Shown here: piece after piece, positions 15,257 through 25,583 of the stretch
Layout: the number at the start of each line of letters is the position of its first letter
Numbering within the stretch: the first letter of the stretch is position 1
Origin: Deltaproteobacteria bacterium
Lineage (GTDB): Bacteria; Desulfobacterota; Syntrophobacteria; Syntrophobacterales; Syntrophobacteraceae
Length of the DNA stretch: 49,863 nucleotides
Direction: 5' to 3'
NCBI GenBank assembly: GCA_021793275.1
Contig: JAJYTC010000011.1
Span: 1 to 49,863 of the forward strand
The notes under the pieces: generated by a model
The model's database searches: none
The model's input: only the letters and a program-made list of their open reading frames with translations
What the model was told of the DNA's origin: nothing
Position numbers and translations under genes: made by a program

Positions 15257-17197
15257 CTAAGTGCCGTCTTGCCTTTTGTTCAATTTCCCGGTCACCGAGG
15301 GAAAGAGTTCAATGTTCGTGTGGGGTAGAAACAGGGCTGCGATGAACTCGTTCATGAAGTCGGGATGTACGCTCAACTCCAGGTAAGTCATGCGATTTGC
15401 GATCTCTTCCATCCTGTGAAATGCGCGGGAGGACAGAAGGGCCATCCTGGCGCCGGCAAGAGAGCTGTTTCCGATAAAACGGATTCGTTCCTTGGGTATA
15501 TCGGGCAGAAGCCCGATGAAAATCGCCTTTTCGATGTCGAGGTGCGCGCCGAACCCCCCTGCCACGTAGAGCTTCTCGAGGTCCATGAAGTCCATCTCGA
15601 GGGTCTTCAACAAAACCCGCATGGCGGCGAGCACTGCGCCTTTGGTTTTGATCAGATTGCTGATGTCGTCCTCCGTTATTACGATCGGCTCTCCCGAGGC
15701 AGTCTGATCGGAGGGCGCCACGATAAGTTCGGGGACGTCATCGACCACGCGCACCATTGGGTGGTCGAAGTGGATGAACTTTCCACTCTGGTCTATGATG
15801 CCGGAGGAAAGAAGTTCGGCAATTCCGTCAATTATCGCCGAGCCGCAAACCCCTATAGGTTTCTGGTTGCCTATGGTTTCGTAGCGGACACGCTCGCCTT
15901 CTATGACAATCTTTTCAATGGCCCCGAGGATCGCTTTCGTGCCGCACTTTATCCCTCCGCCCTCGAAGGCCGGGCCCGCTGAAGCCGAACAGCACACAAG
16001 CCATTCGTTGTTCCCGATAACGATCTCTCCGTTGGTTCCAACGTCAATGAGACCGCTGATTTCATTTTGATCGTGCATCCCGGAGGCGTAGACGCCCGCC
16101 GTAATATCGCCGCCCACGTAGCTGCTGACGCAGGGCACGCAATGCAGAAATGCCTTGGGGTTGGCTTTTAGTCCGACTTCATCGGCCTGGAACTGCGGAA
16201 ACCGGGCGACAGCCGGGATATAAGGGGCGATGCGGATGTTGCACGGCTCGATACCGAGGAGCAAATGGCTCATGACCGTATTGCCGGCTGCCACGATGGC
16301 AGTGATGTCTCTATGCCTGATCTTGTTTTTTTTGACAAGCGAGTCAATGAGCGAGTTGATCGTGAATGTCACGGCCTCTGTCAGGGGCGCCAGGCCGGTC
16401 TGGCCGCACGCCGCGATCATGCGGGATACAACGTCTTCTCCATAGCGCGCCTGGGAGTTGTGACTGGCCTGGGCGCCGAGGATCGTCCCTGTGTGCAGAT
16501 CGATCAACTGCGCGACTATCGTGGTGGTTCCTACGTCTATTGCAACCCCCATATTGACAGGGGTAGTATCGCCGCCTTCGATTTCGCGTATCGTGGGACA
16601 GTCGGCGTCACGAAGATGGACCGTCGCAGTTATTTTCCAGTCATTGGCGCGAAGAAGGCCGGCCAGGCCCCACAGGCAGGAAAAATGCGCGTTGATATCA
16701 GGGAATTCTGGTATTTTCTTCCTTAGCGCCCGATAAACACGCTCCAAATCCGACAAACAGTCGTCCAGCGACGGCGGGGGTAGCTCGAGGTAATATTTCT
16801 CGCAAAGGGGCCTTATAACGGGGGTCGGCTCGTATTCCGGGCTGATAAGGGGCGCCGGTTCAGCCGTTGCCACAACATAATCGGAGATTTGAATCTGAAC
16901 GTCGGTTCTCGATTCAGGCGGAATCCAGACCTCGACGTCTTCTTCGAGCACCTCGGACTGGCAGGCAAGCGTAAAACCCTGTTCGATTTCTTTGCGGCTA
17001 AGCTTCCCTATGACTTTGTCGGTAAGGTTCAGCTTGCCTTTTTTAACCATGACCCGGCATCTGCCGCAGACGCCCTGGCCTCCGCAAAGGTTGTTTACGT
17101 CTATGGCCGCCCTCGCCGCGACGTCGAGCAGCTTTTCGCCGGGTTGCGCTTCAACCTCGATAGACTCCGGCTGGAAAGTTACTTTTACTCTGCCCAT
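15257..17197 (-). CDS. RACo-like corrinoid-activating protein, 2Fe-2S plus ASKHA ATPase
   Basis: These proteins use ATP to reduce inactive Co(II) corrinoid proteins back to Co(I), serving the corrinoid iron-sulfur protein of the acetyl-CoA pathway or methyltransferases. The 646-residue chain has an N-terminal plant-type [2Fe-2S] ferredoxin domain (Cys38, Cys44, Cys47, Cys79), a linker, and a DUF4445 ASKHA ATPase domain starting with AIDVGTTTIV at residues 219-228 and containing VGTNGEIVIG. The ATG at 17197 has GCGAGGA upstream; a longer frame from 17326 adds a basic leader that looks non-coding. It diverges from the fumarase gene across 263 bases. Its partner corrinoid protein is not in the window. 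Confidence 0.88.
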   Translation of the reverse strand: MGRVKVTFQPESIEVEAQPGEKLLDVAARAAIDVNNLCGGQGVCGRCRVMVKKGKLNLTDKVIGKLSRKEIEQGFTLACQSEVLEEDVEVWIPPESRTDVQIQISDYVVATAEPAPLISPEYEPTPVIRPLCEKYYLELPPPSLDDCLSDLERVYRALRKKIPEFPDINAHFSCLWGLAGLLRANDWKITATVHLRDADCPTIREIEGGDTTPVNMGVAIDVGTTTIVAQLIDLHTGTILGAQASHNSQARYGEDVVSRMIAACGQTGLAPLTEAVTFTINSLIDSLVKKNKIRHRDITAIVAAGNTVMSHLLLGIEPCNIRIAPYIPAVARFPQFQADEVGLKANPKAFLHCVPCVSSYVGGDITAGVYASGMHDQNEISGLIDVGTNGEIVIGNNEWLVCCSASAGPAFEGGGIKCGTKAILGAIEKIVIEGERVRYETIGNQKPIGVCGSAIIDGIAELLSSGIIDQSGKFIHFDHPMVRVVDDVPELIVAPSDQTASGEPIVITEDDISNLIKTKGAVLAAMRVLLKTLEMDFMDLEKLYVAGGFGAHLDIEKAIFIGLLPDIPKERIRFIGNSSLAGARMALLSSRAFHRMEEIANRMTYLELSVHPDFMNEFIAALFLPHTNIELFPSVTGKLNKRQDGT

Positions 17198-17460
17198 CAG
17201 GTCCTCGCATGAAAAATTAGATCTGTTTCGCACACCGCCGCCGCGAGCGGCGAATGCAGCGTCGGCAGCCCGTACGGCGCTGAAATATAGCTGTTTTAAG
17301 CTAAATCTACAAGGCTTGCCGGTCATCTGGTTACACTTTTGTTCGGAAACGTGATATGAAGAAAATCTTCACAAATGACCTCTGGAATGTTTGTGCGGGG
17401 ACTCTTCGAGCTTCCCGAATTTGACCTTTTCTACTGAGTCGATGGAGCAAGGAGTTGAAG

Positions 17461-19074
17461 ATGCCCGAGTTCAGTTACCAGGACCCCTTTCCGGTCGGGG
17501 AAGACGATGCCAGGTACACGCTTCTAACAGGAGATTATGTCTCGGTTGCCCTTTTTGAGGGAAATGAAATCCTGAAAATTGATCCGGCGGGGCTTGAATA
17601 CCTCGCGAATCGGGCAATGCGCGAGGTTTCCTTCCTGCTTCGCCCCAAACAGCTCCAACAGTGGACCGCAATCCTCGATGACCCGGAATCCTCTCCCAAT
17701 GATCGGGGAGTCGCCATGGCGCTGCTTCGCAATGCCGAAACAGCCGCCGAGTTCGTCCTGCCGCTTTGCCAGGACACGGGGACCGCTACGATTGTCGCAA
17801 AAAAGGGCCAGCGGGTCTGGACGGGCGCAAATGACGAAGAATATCTCTCCAGGGGTGTCTACAGGACCTACACGGAGGAGAACCTGCGCTACTCTCAGAC
17901 AGTGCCGCTCACTATGTACGAGGAAAAAAACTCGGGATGCAACCTTCCGGCCCAGATAGACATTTATGCGACCAAGGGTGAGCAATACAAATTCCTGTTC
18001 GTAGCCAAAGGCGGGGGGTCGGCCAACAAAAGCATGCTCTACCAGGAAACCAAGGCGCTTTTAAACCCTGCGAGCCTCGAAAAATTCCTGGTGGAAAAAA
18101 TGAAGACCCTCGGCACGGCGGCATGCCCGCCTTACCATGTGGCCTTTGTTGTGGGCGGAACATCCGCCGAATCGTGCCTCAAGACCGTAAAACTTGCCAC
18201 CACCGGCTGGCTGGACCATCTGCCCACGACCGGAAACGAAGGCGGCAGGGCATTCCGGGACTTGGAGATGGAACAAAAGGTCTTGCAGGCCGCTTGCAGG
18301 TCCGGCTACGGCGCCCAGTTCGGTGGCAAGCATTTCGCCCTGGACGTAAGAATCATCCGGCTTCCGCGCCACGGCGCCTCCTGCCCCGTGGGGATGGGAG
18401 TCTCATGTTCGGCCGACCGGAACATCAAGGCAAAAATCAACAGGGACGGCATCTGGATGGAGCAACTCGAAGCTAACCCCGCAAAATACATCCCCGCAAA
18501 ATATCGCGGCAGGCACGAACATGGGGTCGTCAAAATCGATCTCAACAGGCCGATGAAAAACATCTTGGCCGAGTTGTCCAAACATCCGATCAAAACTCAA
18601 GTGTCTTTGAGCGGAACTATAGTGGTCGCCAGGGACATTGCGCATGCCAAACTCAAGGAGAGGCTCGACAGGGGCGAAGAGTTGCCACGGTATATAAAAG
18701 ACCACCCTGTCTATTACGCCGGCCCCGCAAAGACCCCTGCGGGCGCGCCTTCCGGCTCGTTCGGGCCGACCACCGCGGGCCGCATGGATTCCTACGTCGA
18801 TCTCTTCCAGTCTCATGGCGGCTCGCTGGTCATGATAGCCAAGGGCAACCGTTCAAAGCAGGTGACCGATGCGTGCAGGAAACACGGCGGCTTCTACCTT
18901 GGCTCGATCGGCGGGGCTGCCGCCATTTTGGCCAGGGAAAACATCAGGAAAGTCGAAGTGCTCGAATACCCCGAACTGGGCATGGAAGCGATCTGGAAGA
19001 TCGAGGTCGAGGATTTCCCCGCTTTCATCCTCGTAGATGACAAGGGAAACGATTTTTTTACTCCGTTGGGATGA
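17461..19074 (+). CDS. Class I fumarate hydratase, single-chain iron-sulfur type
   Basis: This enzyme interconverts fumarate and L-malate with an oxygen-sensitive [4Fe-4S] cluster. The 537-residue protein contains both alpha and beta domains in one chain, like E. coli FumA/FumB. Cluster ligands fit Cys103 (LCQDTGT), Cys222 (AACPPYH) and Cys316 (GVSCSADRN), each offset by two from E. coli numbering. [13 protein letters not shown] and [12 protein letters not shown] (C-terminal beta part) are also conserved. The ATG at 17461 has GGAG six bases upstream; a TTG two codons earlier is an alternative. It stands alone, divergent from the RACo-like gene; in syntrophic relatives it would serve propionate oxidation or a C4 cycle. 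Confidence 0.94.
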   Translation: MPEFSYQDPFPVGEDDARYTLLTGDYVSVALFEGNEILKIDPAGLEYLANRAMREVSFLLRPKQLQQWTAILDDPESSPNDRGVAMALLRNAETAAEFVLPLCQDTGTATIVAKKGQRVWTGANDEEYLSRGVYRTYTEENLRYSQTVPLTMYEEKNSGCNLPAQIDIYATKGEQYKFLFVAKGGGSANKSMLYQETKALLNPASLEKFLVEKMKTLGTAACPPYHVAFVVGGTSAESCLKTVKLATTGWLDHLPTTGNEGGRAFRDLEMEQKVLQAACRSGYGAQFGGKHFALDVRIIRLPRHGASCPVGMGVSCSADRNIKAKINRDGIWMEQLEANPAKYIPAKYRGRHEHGVVKIDLNRPMKNILAELSKHPIKTQVSLSGTIVVARDIAHAKLKERLDRGEELPRYIKDHPVYYAGPAKTPAGAPSGSFGPTTAGRMDSYVDLFQSHGGSLVMIAKGNRSKQVTDACRKHGGFYLGSIGGAAAILARENIRKVEVLEYPELGMEAIWKIEVEDFPAFILVDDKGNDFFTPLG

Positions 19075-19169
19075 TGAAAACATTCACCGCAGCCCCGCAC
19101 GTCCCTCCGGGCCGCAAAGCGCCGGGAGTCCCGCAGGTCGGGCTAAGCGGGCGGGTGGGCTGAAGCCTC

Positions 19170-19202
19170 GTAGGTTGGGCTAAGCGCAGCGCAGCCCAAC
19201 AA
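19170..19202. repeat. Interspersed palindromic repeat, GTAGGTTGGG type
   Basis: Arms GTTGGGCT and AGCCCAAC (or close to it) flank a GCGCAGCGC-like loop; relative of 10842-10875. The same gap (19075-19302) also holds AGAGTCGCAGAGAGCGCTGAG, part of another intergenic repeat family seen at 25500 and 30601. No gene is visible in the gap. Confidence 0.6.
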
Positions 19203-19302
19203 GAACTCCTGAAAGCAGAGTCGCAGAGAGCGCTGAGCAATAACCTCCGAGCAGGTCCTGTCCCGGTGCTCTCCGCGCCTCTACCGGTGGATTCGTCGAT
19301 TT

Positions 19303-22300
19303 TCAACTTGTCCTGTCGACAACCTTCCTTATCAGGGCGGCCAGCTCCTTCAAAATGACCGGCTTCATGATAAACCCCTTAATCCCCAGGCTCTTTGCCT
19401 TTTCAGCATCCATCCTTTCGCTGAAGCCGGTCATTAGTATTACCGGGACCTCGGGGTGAAGTTTTAAAAGCTCACCGGCAAGATCCTCGCCGGTAAGATG
19501 GGGCATGGTCATGTCGGTTACCACCAGGTCGAAAGATTTTCCTTCCGGCTGATTTCTGTAGGTCTGCAGCGCTTCTATCCCGCTTGTACAGGAAACCACA
19601 TCGTATCCGAGTCTTGAGAGCATCGTCCGCACCATCTCGGCGAGCGAGGGCTCGTCATCGACTACGAGGACCCGCTCCTTCCCCCAAGGCAGGGAGACGG
19701 CAGTTTCTTTCCTTTTACCTCCGTTAGTGGTTTCCATGGCAGGGATAAGCACGGTAAACGTACTCCCCTCTCCAACCGTGCTCACAACATTGATGGCGCC
19801 TCCATGACTTTTTACAATTCCGTGCACCACCGACAGGCCAAGCCCTGTTCCTTCACCCAACTCTTTCGTAGTGAAAAAAGGATCGAAGATCAGATCGATT
19901 ACTCTTGGATCGATACCATGCCCGTTGTCTTTGACCGTCAGTTCCACATAACGGCCCGGCTGCAAACTTTCCGAGCCCTGCATGGCTTCCTCTCCAAGCT
20001 CGATATCGCGCAGTCTTATCTCCAGCACTCCGCCCTTATCACGCATTGAATGGGCGGCGTTGGTGCACAGGTTCATCAGGACCTGATGCATTTGAGTGGG
20101 ATCGGCGAACACCGCCGATTTGCTCAGTACTTCGGTTTTGATCTCGATAGTCGAGGGCAAAGACGGCCGCAGCATTTTCATGGCCTCTTTTACGATTATA
20201 TGGAGTTGCAACGACAACTTTTGGTGTTCAGACCTTCGGCTGAACGCGAGGATTTGTTTCACCAGTTCCTTGGCCCTCGCGCTCGCGTTGAGTATTTCCC
20301 GCAGGTTTTTTTTCAAACCGCTCCCTGCCTCCGCCTCCATTTCGGAAAGCTCGGCGTAGCCAATGATTATGCTCAAAATATTATTGAAATCGTGGGCTAC
20401 TCCGCCCGCAAGAGTGCCCAGCGCTTCCAGCTTCTGCGCCTGTCGCAGCAGGGTTTCCACCACTGCTTGCTCCTCCTCCAGCCGCTTGCGCTCCGAGATG
20501 TCCTCAATAGTTCCCTCGTAATAGAGTAAGTTTCCGCGTTCATCCTTGACCGCTCTGGCGTTAATGGAAATCCACAGCAAACGGCCGTCGGTCCGCCGGA
20601 TTTGCGTCTCAATATTTTTGGCAATCCCGTAAGCCTCGAGGAAAGCCCTCAGTCTGGCACGGTCTTCCGAACTTATATGAAGTTGACTCCCAACATCAAC
20701 GATAGACGACACCATATCATCCGGGCTTCGAAATCCGCACATGTGGGCAAGGGCCGGATTAACGCTGATACACTTGCCTTCAGGGGTAATCTGGAAAATT
20801 CCCTCCACGGCATTTTCGAAGATGTTTCGATATTTCACCTCACTTTCCCGTAATGCGTTCAAAGCTCTTTTGCGTACAGTAATATCCCGGAAGGTGACCA
20901 CCGCTCCGGATACCTTGCCGTCTTCAACAATCGGCGTTGCCGAGTAAGCGGCCGGAAAACTGGCGCCGTCCTTTCTCCAAAGTGTCTCGTCTCCGAGTCG
21001 AACAGAGACGCCGTCTTTAAGTGTTGCATAAGTTGGGCATTCTTTTTCCGGGTAAAGACTGCCGTCCGGTTTGTGATGATGGATAAGCTCATGCAAAGAA
21101 GACCCTATCAACTCGTTTGAATCAAACCCGAGTATCGCCAGCGCCGCCGGGTTGGCAAAAGTAGTTATTCCTTCCTTGTCCAAACCGACAATGCCTTCCC
21201 CTGCCGTATTGAGGATGCGTTCATTTTGCCGATGGAGTTGCTCCAACTCCTTTTCCTTCTGTTTGCGCTCGGTAATGTCCTCATGAGTTCCAATCATCTG
21301 CAATGCACGCCCATCGGCATCTCGTCGGACTGCTTTGCCTCGTCCGAGAATCCAGCGCCAGGAGCCATCGCTGGAACGCATGCGGAACTCAACGCTGAAA
21401 GACGGCAACTGGTTTTTGATACAGGCCTTGTTTACATCCAGAACATGGCGCCGGTCCTCCGGATGAATCAGATCTATCCAGACGCCGGCTTTACCGGGAA
21501 AATCTCCAGGTTCGTACCCCAGCATGTGGAAATAGGCCGGGCTGTAATAGACGTCATCGGTAAGCAAATCCCAATCCCAAATGCCGTCACTGGTAGCCTC
21601 CATCGCCAGTCTATAGCGCTCCTCACTCCCGCGAAGCAACTCCTCGGCATGTTTCCTTCGGGCCTCTCCCTCGATTTTGTCGAGCGCAAAGGAGATGTCC
21701 CTTGCCACCTCATCGAGGAGCATGATTTCTTTTTCGCGAAAAAAACCCGGCTCTTGAACGCAAATGTTCAAAGCCCCGAACACCCCTCCCTGAAACCACA
21801 GGGGGAAAGAGGCGCAGGACTGAAAACCAAACCTTTCGGGCGATTGTTCTCGAGGGTAGGGACAAGGGCTCTTGCCGCACTCGTTACAGATAAATGGCTT
21901 GCCTTCCTTTACGGTCTTGCACAGGTTGGCCCCTGCCTCGGGTGAGCTGTCGGCGCAAAATTTCTCATCGCTAAGCTTTTCCCCGTGGTTTCCAAAGCTT
22001 GCCACCGGGTGGATGTGCGACTTTTGAGCATCCAGGCAGCCGATCCAGGCCAGATCCATGGTCCCGCGCTCGACCACCATGTGGCAGACGGTGTCAAACA
22101 ATTCCTCTCTGGCTTCTGTGCGCACGACAGTCTGGTTCACCTGGCTCAGTACGTCGTAGAGCCTGTTCATCCGCCGCAGTTCTTCTTCAGTCCGGTGTTT
22201 ATAGAGTGCGATCTCTATGGTGGATCTGAGTTCCCGGTCGTCAAAGGGCTTAAGCAGGTAGCCGTAGGGTTCTGCGCGTTTGGCCCGCTCCAGGGTTGAA

Positions 22301-22563
22301 TCCTCCGAATAGGCCGTTAGAAAGATGACCGGCACTTGGAACTGTTTGCGAATTTCTTCCGCAGCGCTGATTCCGTCCATATCTCCATCGAGGCGGATAT
22401 CCATAAGAACCAGGTCCGGGCGCTGCTCACGCGCGAGATTTAGCGCCTGCTCCCCGCTGGAGACGATTCCCGCCACCTTGTAGCCCATGGCCGCGAGCCT
22501 CTCCTCAATCTCCATGGTGACGATGGCTTCATCCTCGACAACAAGAATACGTGACTGATTCAT
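19303..22563 (-). CDS. Hybrid sensor histidine kinase: REC-GAF-PAS3-HisKA-HATPase-REC
   Basis: The 1086-residue protein starts with a receiver domain (ILVVEDE, phospho-acceptor in VLMDIRLDG, about residues 4-120). A GAF domain follows (about 135-310), carrying a cysteine-rich insertion with CNECGKSPC. Three PAS domains come next (about 320-705), then a HisKA/HATPase core with the phospho-histidine in GGVAHDFNN near residue 722 and the ATP-lid GEGTGLGLSVVHG, and a C-terminal receiver (VLVVDDE, acceptor in VVTDMTMP). It has no membrane segment, so it senses a cytoplasmic signal. Its ATG overlaps the stop codon of the upstream kinase gene, forming a two-gene operon. No output regulator with a DNA-binding domain is adjacent. 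Confidence 0.9.
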   Translation of the reverse strand: MNQSRILVVEDEAIVTMEIEERLAAMGYKVAGIVSSGEQALNLAREQRPDLVLMDIRLDGDMDGISAAEEIRKQFQVPVIFLTAYSEDSTLERAKRAEPYGYLLKPFDDRELRSTIEIALYKHRTEEELRRMNRLYDVLSQVNQTVVRTEAREELFDTVCHMVVERGTMDLAWIGCLDAQKSHIHPVASFGNHGEKLSDEKFCADSSPEAGANLCKTVKEGKPFICNECGKSPCPYPREQSPERFGFQSCASFPLWFQGGVFGALNICVQEPGFFREKEIMLLDEVARDISFALDKIEGEARRKHAEELLRGSEERYRLAMEATSDGIWDWDLLTDDVYYSPAYFHMLGYEPGDFPGKAGVWIDLIHPEDRRHVLDVNKACIKNQLPSFSVEFRMRSSDGSWRWILGRGKAVRRDADGRALQMIGTHEDITERKQKEKELEQLHRQNERILNTAGEGIVGLDKEGITTFANPAALAILGFDSNELIGSSLHELIHHHKPDGSLYPEKECPTYATLKDGVSVRLGDETLWRKDGASFPAAYSATPIVEDGKVSGAVVTFRDITVRKRALNALRESEVKYRNIFENAVEGIFQITPEGKCISVNPALAHMCGFRSPDDMVSSIVDVGSQLHISSEDRARLRAFLEAYGIAKNIETQIRRTDGRLLWISINARAVKDERGNLLYYEGTIEDISERKRLEEEQAVVETLLRQAQKLEALGTLAGGVAHDFNNILSIIIGYAELSEMEAEAGSGLKKNLREILNASARAKELVKQILAFSRRSEHQKLSLQLHIIVKEAMKMLRPSLPSTIEIKTEVLSKSAVFADPTQMHQVLMNLCTNAAHSMRDKGGVLEIRLRDIELGEEAMQGSESLQPGRYVELTVKDNGHGIDPRVIDLIFDPFFTTKELGEGTGLGLSVVHGIVKSHGGAINVVSTVGEGSTFTVLIPAMETTNGGKRKETAVSLPWGKERVLVVDDEPSLAEMVRTMLSRLGYDVVSCTSGIEALQTYRNQPEGKSFDLVVTDMTMPHLTGEDLAGELLKLHPEVPVILMTGFSERMDAEKAKSLGIKGFIMKPVILKELAALIRKVVDRTS

Positions 22564-25199
22564 GGTTCATCCTGCAAAATACTGCCTTCAGGCGTCGGGA
22601 AAACTACACGGAAATAAGCCCCTCCGTCCTGCGGCTGCTCCACCTCCAGGCGCCCTCCCAACTGGCCGGCCAGTCTGGAAACAAGCTGTATTCCCAACGT
22701 GGAAGCCCCCGTGGGGTCAAAACCTTTTGAAAGCCCCACGCCTTCGTCACGTACACCCAATGCAAGTGTCTGCTGCTCGATTATATGGAGCCGCAGCAAA
22801 ATCCTGCCCGAATTCTTGCCGGTGAAGCCGTGCTCCAGAGCGTTTGAGACCAACTCGCTGACGATAAGTCCGCATGGGATGGCTTGTTTCATCGGAAGGC
22901 CGATCTGCGTCATCTCATATTCCAGTTTGACCCGTTTGGCCACTGGACCAAACGAGAGCAGCAGTTGCCCACACAGGTCTTTCACGTAAGTCGAGAAATT
23001 GATGCGAGCGAGGCTTCCCGAACGGTAGAGCGTTTCATGCAAAAGGGCCATGGCTTTCACCCGATTGCGGGTATCGTTCAGGATATCGACTGCCTCACGG
23101 TTGTCGGTGCGACCGGCCTGAAGTCCCAGCAGGCTAGAAACAATCTGGAGGTTGTTTTTTACCCGGTGATGGACTTCGTTCAGCAGGGCAGTCTTCTCGT
23201 TGAGTGAGTCGCGCAGGGCATCTTCGGCCCGCTTGCGCTCCGTGAGGTCGATAAAGGAGGCCAAAAGCGAATCTCCGACAATGATTTTCGAGATTTCAAG
23301 CACCTTCGCTCTTCCGTCTTTGCAGATCACATTAAATTCGGCTGGCCCGGTGAAGCCTCCCCTTTGTGCTGCCTGGTCCAAGGCCGCTTTCCACCCTTCC
23401 AGCACCCGCTCCCGGTAGCTTGAATCTGGATAGGCCAACCTCCACCAGGCCTCGATGGTCGGGATATCCTCGATCGTGTACCCTAAAACCTCAGTAAATC
23501 GATCGTTCACAAAACTGATTGCTCCGTCTCTGCCCGCCAGGCCCATCGGGACCGGCGCCAGTTTTACCAGCGACCTGAAGCGTTCCTCGCTCTCGCGCAG
23601 AGCTCTTTGGGCCTGGATGCGATCGCTGATGTCCTGAAAAGAACCTTTCACTTCCATTACCCGGCCATCCTTCATCACCGGGTGACCGATGGTTCGAATC
23701 CATTTACGGATGCCTTTGGCGCTCACCAGTTCGAGTTCGAGGTCATAGGGGACCCCGCATTCAATCGCCTCTTTCACTGCGGCCCTGATCTTTTCCCGGG
23801 ATTCGTCCGCGTAATATTGGATTCCGACGTCCATGGAAGTAGGAAGAGCAGGGTCGACATCATGAATACGTGCTACTTCATCTGTCCAAAAACCTTGGCC
23901 GGTGAGTGCATCAAATTGCCACCCTCCGACTTTGGCGATCTTTCCGGTCTCTTCAAGGATGGTCTTGTGAAACTGGAGTTCCTCCTCCGCTCGCCTCCGC
24001 GCGGTGATGTCCACCAGGGTGGCAAGAATGATATTCTCGCCCTGAACATTCATGACTTGCGCGGATACCTGCGCCACAAATCGCTCACCGGACTTCTTTA
24101 AAAACTCCTGTTCCAATCCCCGCACGAAGCCTTTTTCGCGCAACTCCCCGATGAAACGGGAAAAATCTTCGGTAGTAGGCCAGATTCCCATATTTCTGGC
24201 GTAATTCCCGATTACCTCGTCGCGCTTGTACCCGCTCAGCCTCAGCCAGGTATCGTTCACATCAAAGAAAAGCCCGTCTTCAAGATGAGTCATTACAATG
24301 GCCGCCGGATTGTTGGCAAAAGCTGCAGCGAACTTTTCCTCGGACAGATTCAGCATTTCCTCCGCCCGTTTGCGTTGGGTTATATCGGAAATGGTCCCTA
24401 CCATTCTGGATGGATTGCCGTTTTCGTCGAAAGCTACAACTTTCCCTCGTGAATGAACCCAGACGACTTTTCCCGACTTGTGCAGCATTCGGTATTCAAC
24501 GTCATATTTTTTTATCTTCCCCTCGATGTAGTCGTGCAAAGCGTTCCATACCGTCTCGAAATCGTCCGGATGGACAAAGCCGCGCCATTCTTCAATGCGC
24601 CCTCTGAATGCTTCGGCCCGATGCCCGAGCATAAAGAAAAGCGCCTGATTGCGCTGTACTTCACCCGTCTTTATGTTCAACTCCCAAATCCAGTCATTGG
24701 TAGCCTCCATTGCCAGTCTATAACGATCGTCATATTCGCGCCGGGTCTGTTCCGCTCCTTGACGTCCGGCCATAGCTTTTAAGGAGAGGAGTTCTTCATT
24801 TTTGCGCCTGATCTCCATCGCGTAGCGCATGGATCTTTCAAGCAGCGCCGCATTGAGCTGGTCCTTCATAAGGTAATCGGCAGCGCCGGTCTTCATGGCC
24901 GAAAGACCAATCTCGTCATCTCCTGCGCCGCTAAGAAAAATTACAGGGGTCGGACAACCCGAGCGAATGACTTCCTCCAGCAACTCCATTGCGCTGCGAG
25001 TTCCCGGCCGATCGTCAAGCAGGCAGATGTCAAATTCTTTTTTTAGTAAGGTGTCCAGGACCTGATCGTAATCCGAGACCCGATCCAGTGTGCTTCCCGA
25101 AAAGCAGGGGGACGAAAGCAGATCGTAAACGAGCCGGTAGGCGTGCTCATCGCCTTCGACGAGAAGAATACGCCTAGGGTAAGGATGTAGCATGCCCAT
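22560..25199 (-). CDS. Sensor histidine kinase: REC-PAS4-HisKA_2-HATPase
   Basis: This 879-residue cytoplasmic kinase opens with a receiver domain (RRILLVEGDE, acceptor Asp in CLLDDRPG), followed by four PAS/PAC units (about residues 155-650) and a HisKA_2-type dimerisation domain with the phospho-histidine in EVHHRVKNNLQ near residue 675. The ATPase part has VSELVSNALEHGF. HisKA_2 kinases of the PdtaS/HWE group often signal through antitermination or sigma-factor regulators. The ATG at 25199 has GGAG eight bases upstream; a longer frame to 25262 adds a basic leader. The hybrid kinase gene follows with an ATGA overlap, so the pair may form a phosphorelay. Confidence 0.88.
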   Translation of the reverse strand: MGMLHPYPRRILLVEGDEHAYRLVYDLLSSPCFSGSTLDRVSDYDQVLDTLLKKEFDICLLDDRPGTRSAMELLEEVIRSGCPTPVIFLSGAGDDEIGLSAMKTGAADYLMKDQLNAALLERSMRYAMEIRRKNEELLSLKAMAGRQGAEQTRREYDDRYRLAMEATNDWIWELNIKTGEVQRNQALFFMLGHRAEAFRGRIEEWRGFVHPDDFETVWNALHDYIEGKIKKYDVEYRMLHKSGKVVWVHSRGKVVAFDENGNPSRMVGTISDITQRKRAEEMLNLSEEKFAAAFANNPAAIVMTHLEDGLFFDVNDTWLRLSGYKRDEVIGNYARNMGIWPTTEDFSRFIGELREKGFVRGLEQEFLKKSGERFVAQVSAQVMNVQGENIILATLVDITARRRAEEELQFHKTILEETGKIAKVGGWQFDALTGQGFWTDEVARIHDVDPALPTSMDVGIQYYADESREKIRAAVKEAIECGVPYDLELELVSAKGIRKWIRTIGHPVMKDGRVMEVKGSFQDISDRIQAQRALRESEERFRSLVKLAPVPMGLAGRDGAISFVNDRFTEVLGYTIEDIPTIEAWWRLAYPDSSYRERVLEGWKAALDQAAQRGGFTGPAEFNVICKDGRAKVLEISKIIVGDSLLASFIDLTERKRAEDALRDSLNEKTALLNEVHHRVKNNLQIVSSLLGLQAGRTDNREAVDILNDTRNRVKAMALLHETLYRSGSLARINFSTYVKDLCGQLLLSFGPVAKRVKLEYEMTQIGLPMKQAIPCGLIVSELVSNALEHGFTGKNSGRILLRLHIIEQQTLALGVRDEGVGLSKGFDPTGASTLGIQLVSRLAGQLGGRLEVEQPQDGGAYFRVVFPTPEGSILQDEP

Positions 25200-25499
25200 G
25201 GAAAATCTCCATGAGGGGATAAGTGTGCTCGGGAAGGCAGACCTCCTGCTCTCCCTTCTCAAAAGATCGTCAAAATCGTTTCCGACGATCAGTAATTTCG
25301 AAAAACTTTTGTTCCTAAGTGATAATTAATCTTGTAACACAAGCCGTGATGGGCACAAAACTGATAATAGGGAATAGCGAGCAGTAAATAGTTTCCATCC
25401 GGAAACCCGGGTCGCGAGGGCGGTGGGCACGATACCAACCCCACCCGAGACAACTCTTCATGCTCCCTCGGCCCACCCGGAAACCACCAAAAGTTCCAT

Positions 25500-25545
25500 C
25501 CCCTTCGCGTCTTCGCTTCTTCGCGTGGGAAAACCTTTCAAAACA
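25500..25545. repeat. Intergenic repeat of the CGCGTCT-TCGCGTG type
   Basis: The sequence CCTTCGCGTCTTCGCTTCTT then CGCGTGGGAAAACCTTT resembles 30601-30637 with scattered substitutions. Both lie between genes and seem to be members of a dispersed non-coding family. The rest of 25263-25583 shows no gene. Confidence 0.45.
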
Positions 25546-25583
25546 GTCGCAGAGTGCGCCGGGTGTGACCGGCTCTCCCCCCC

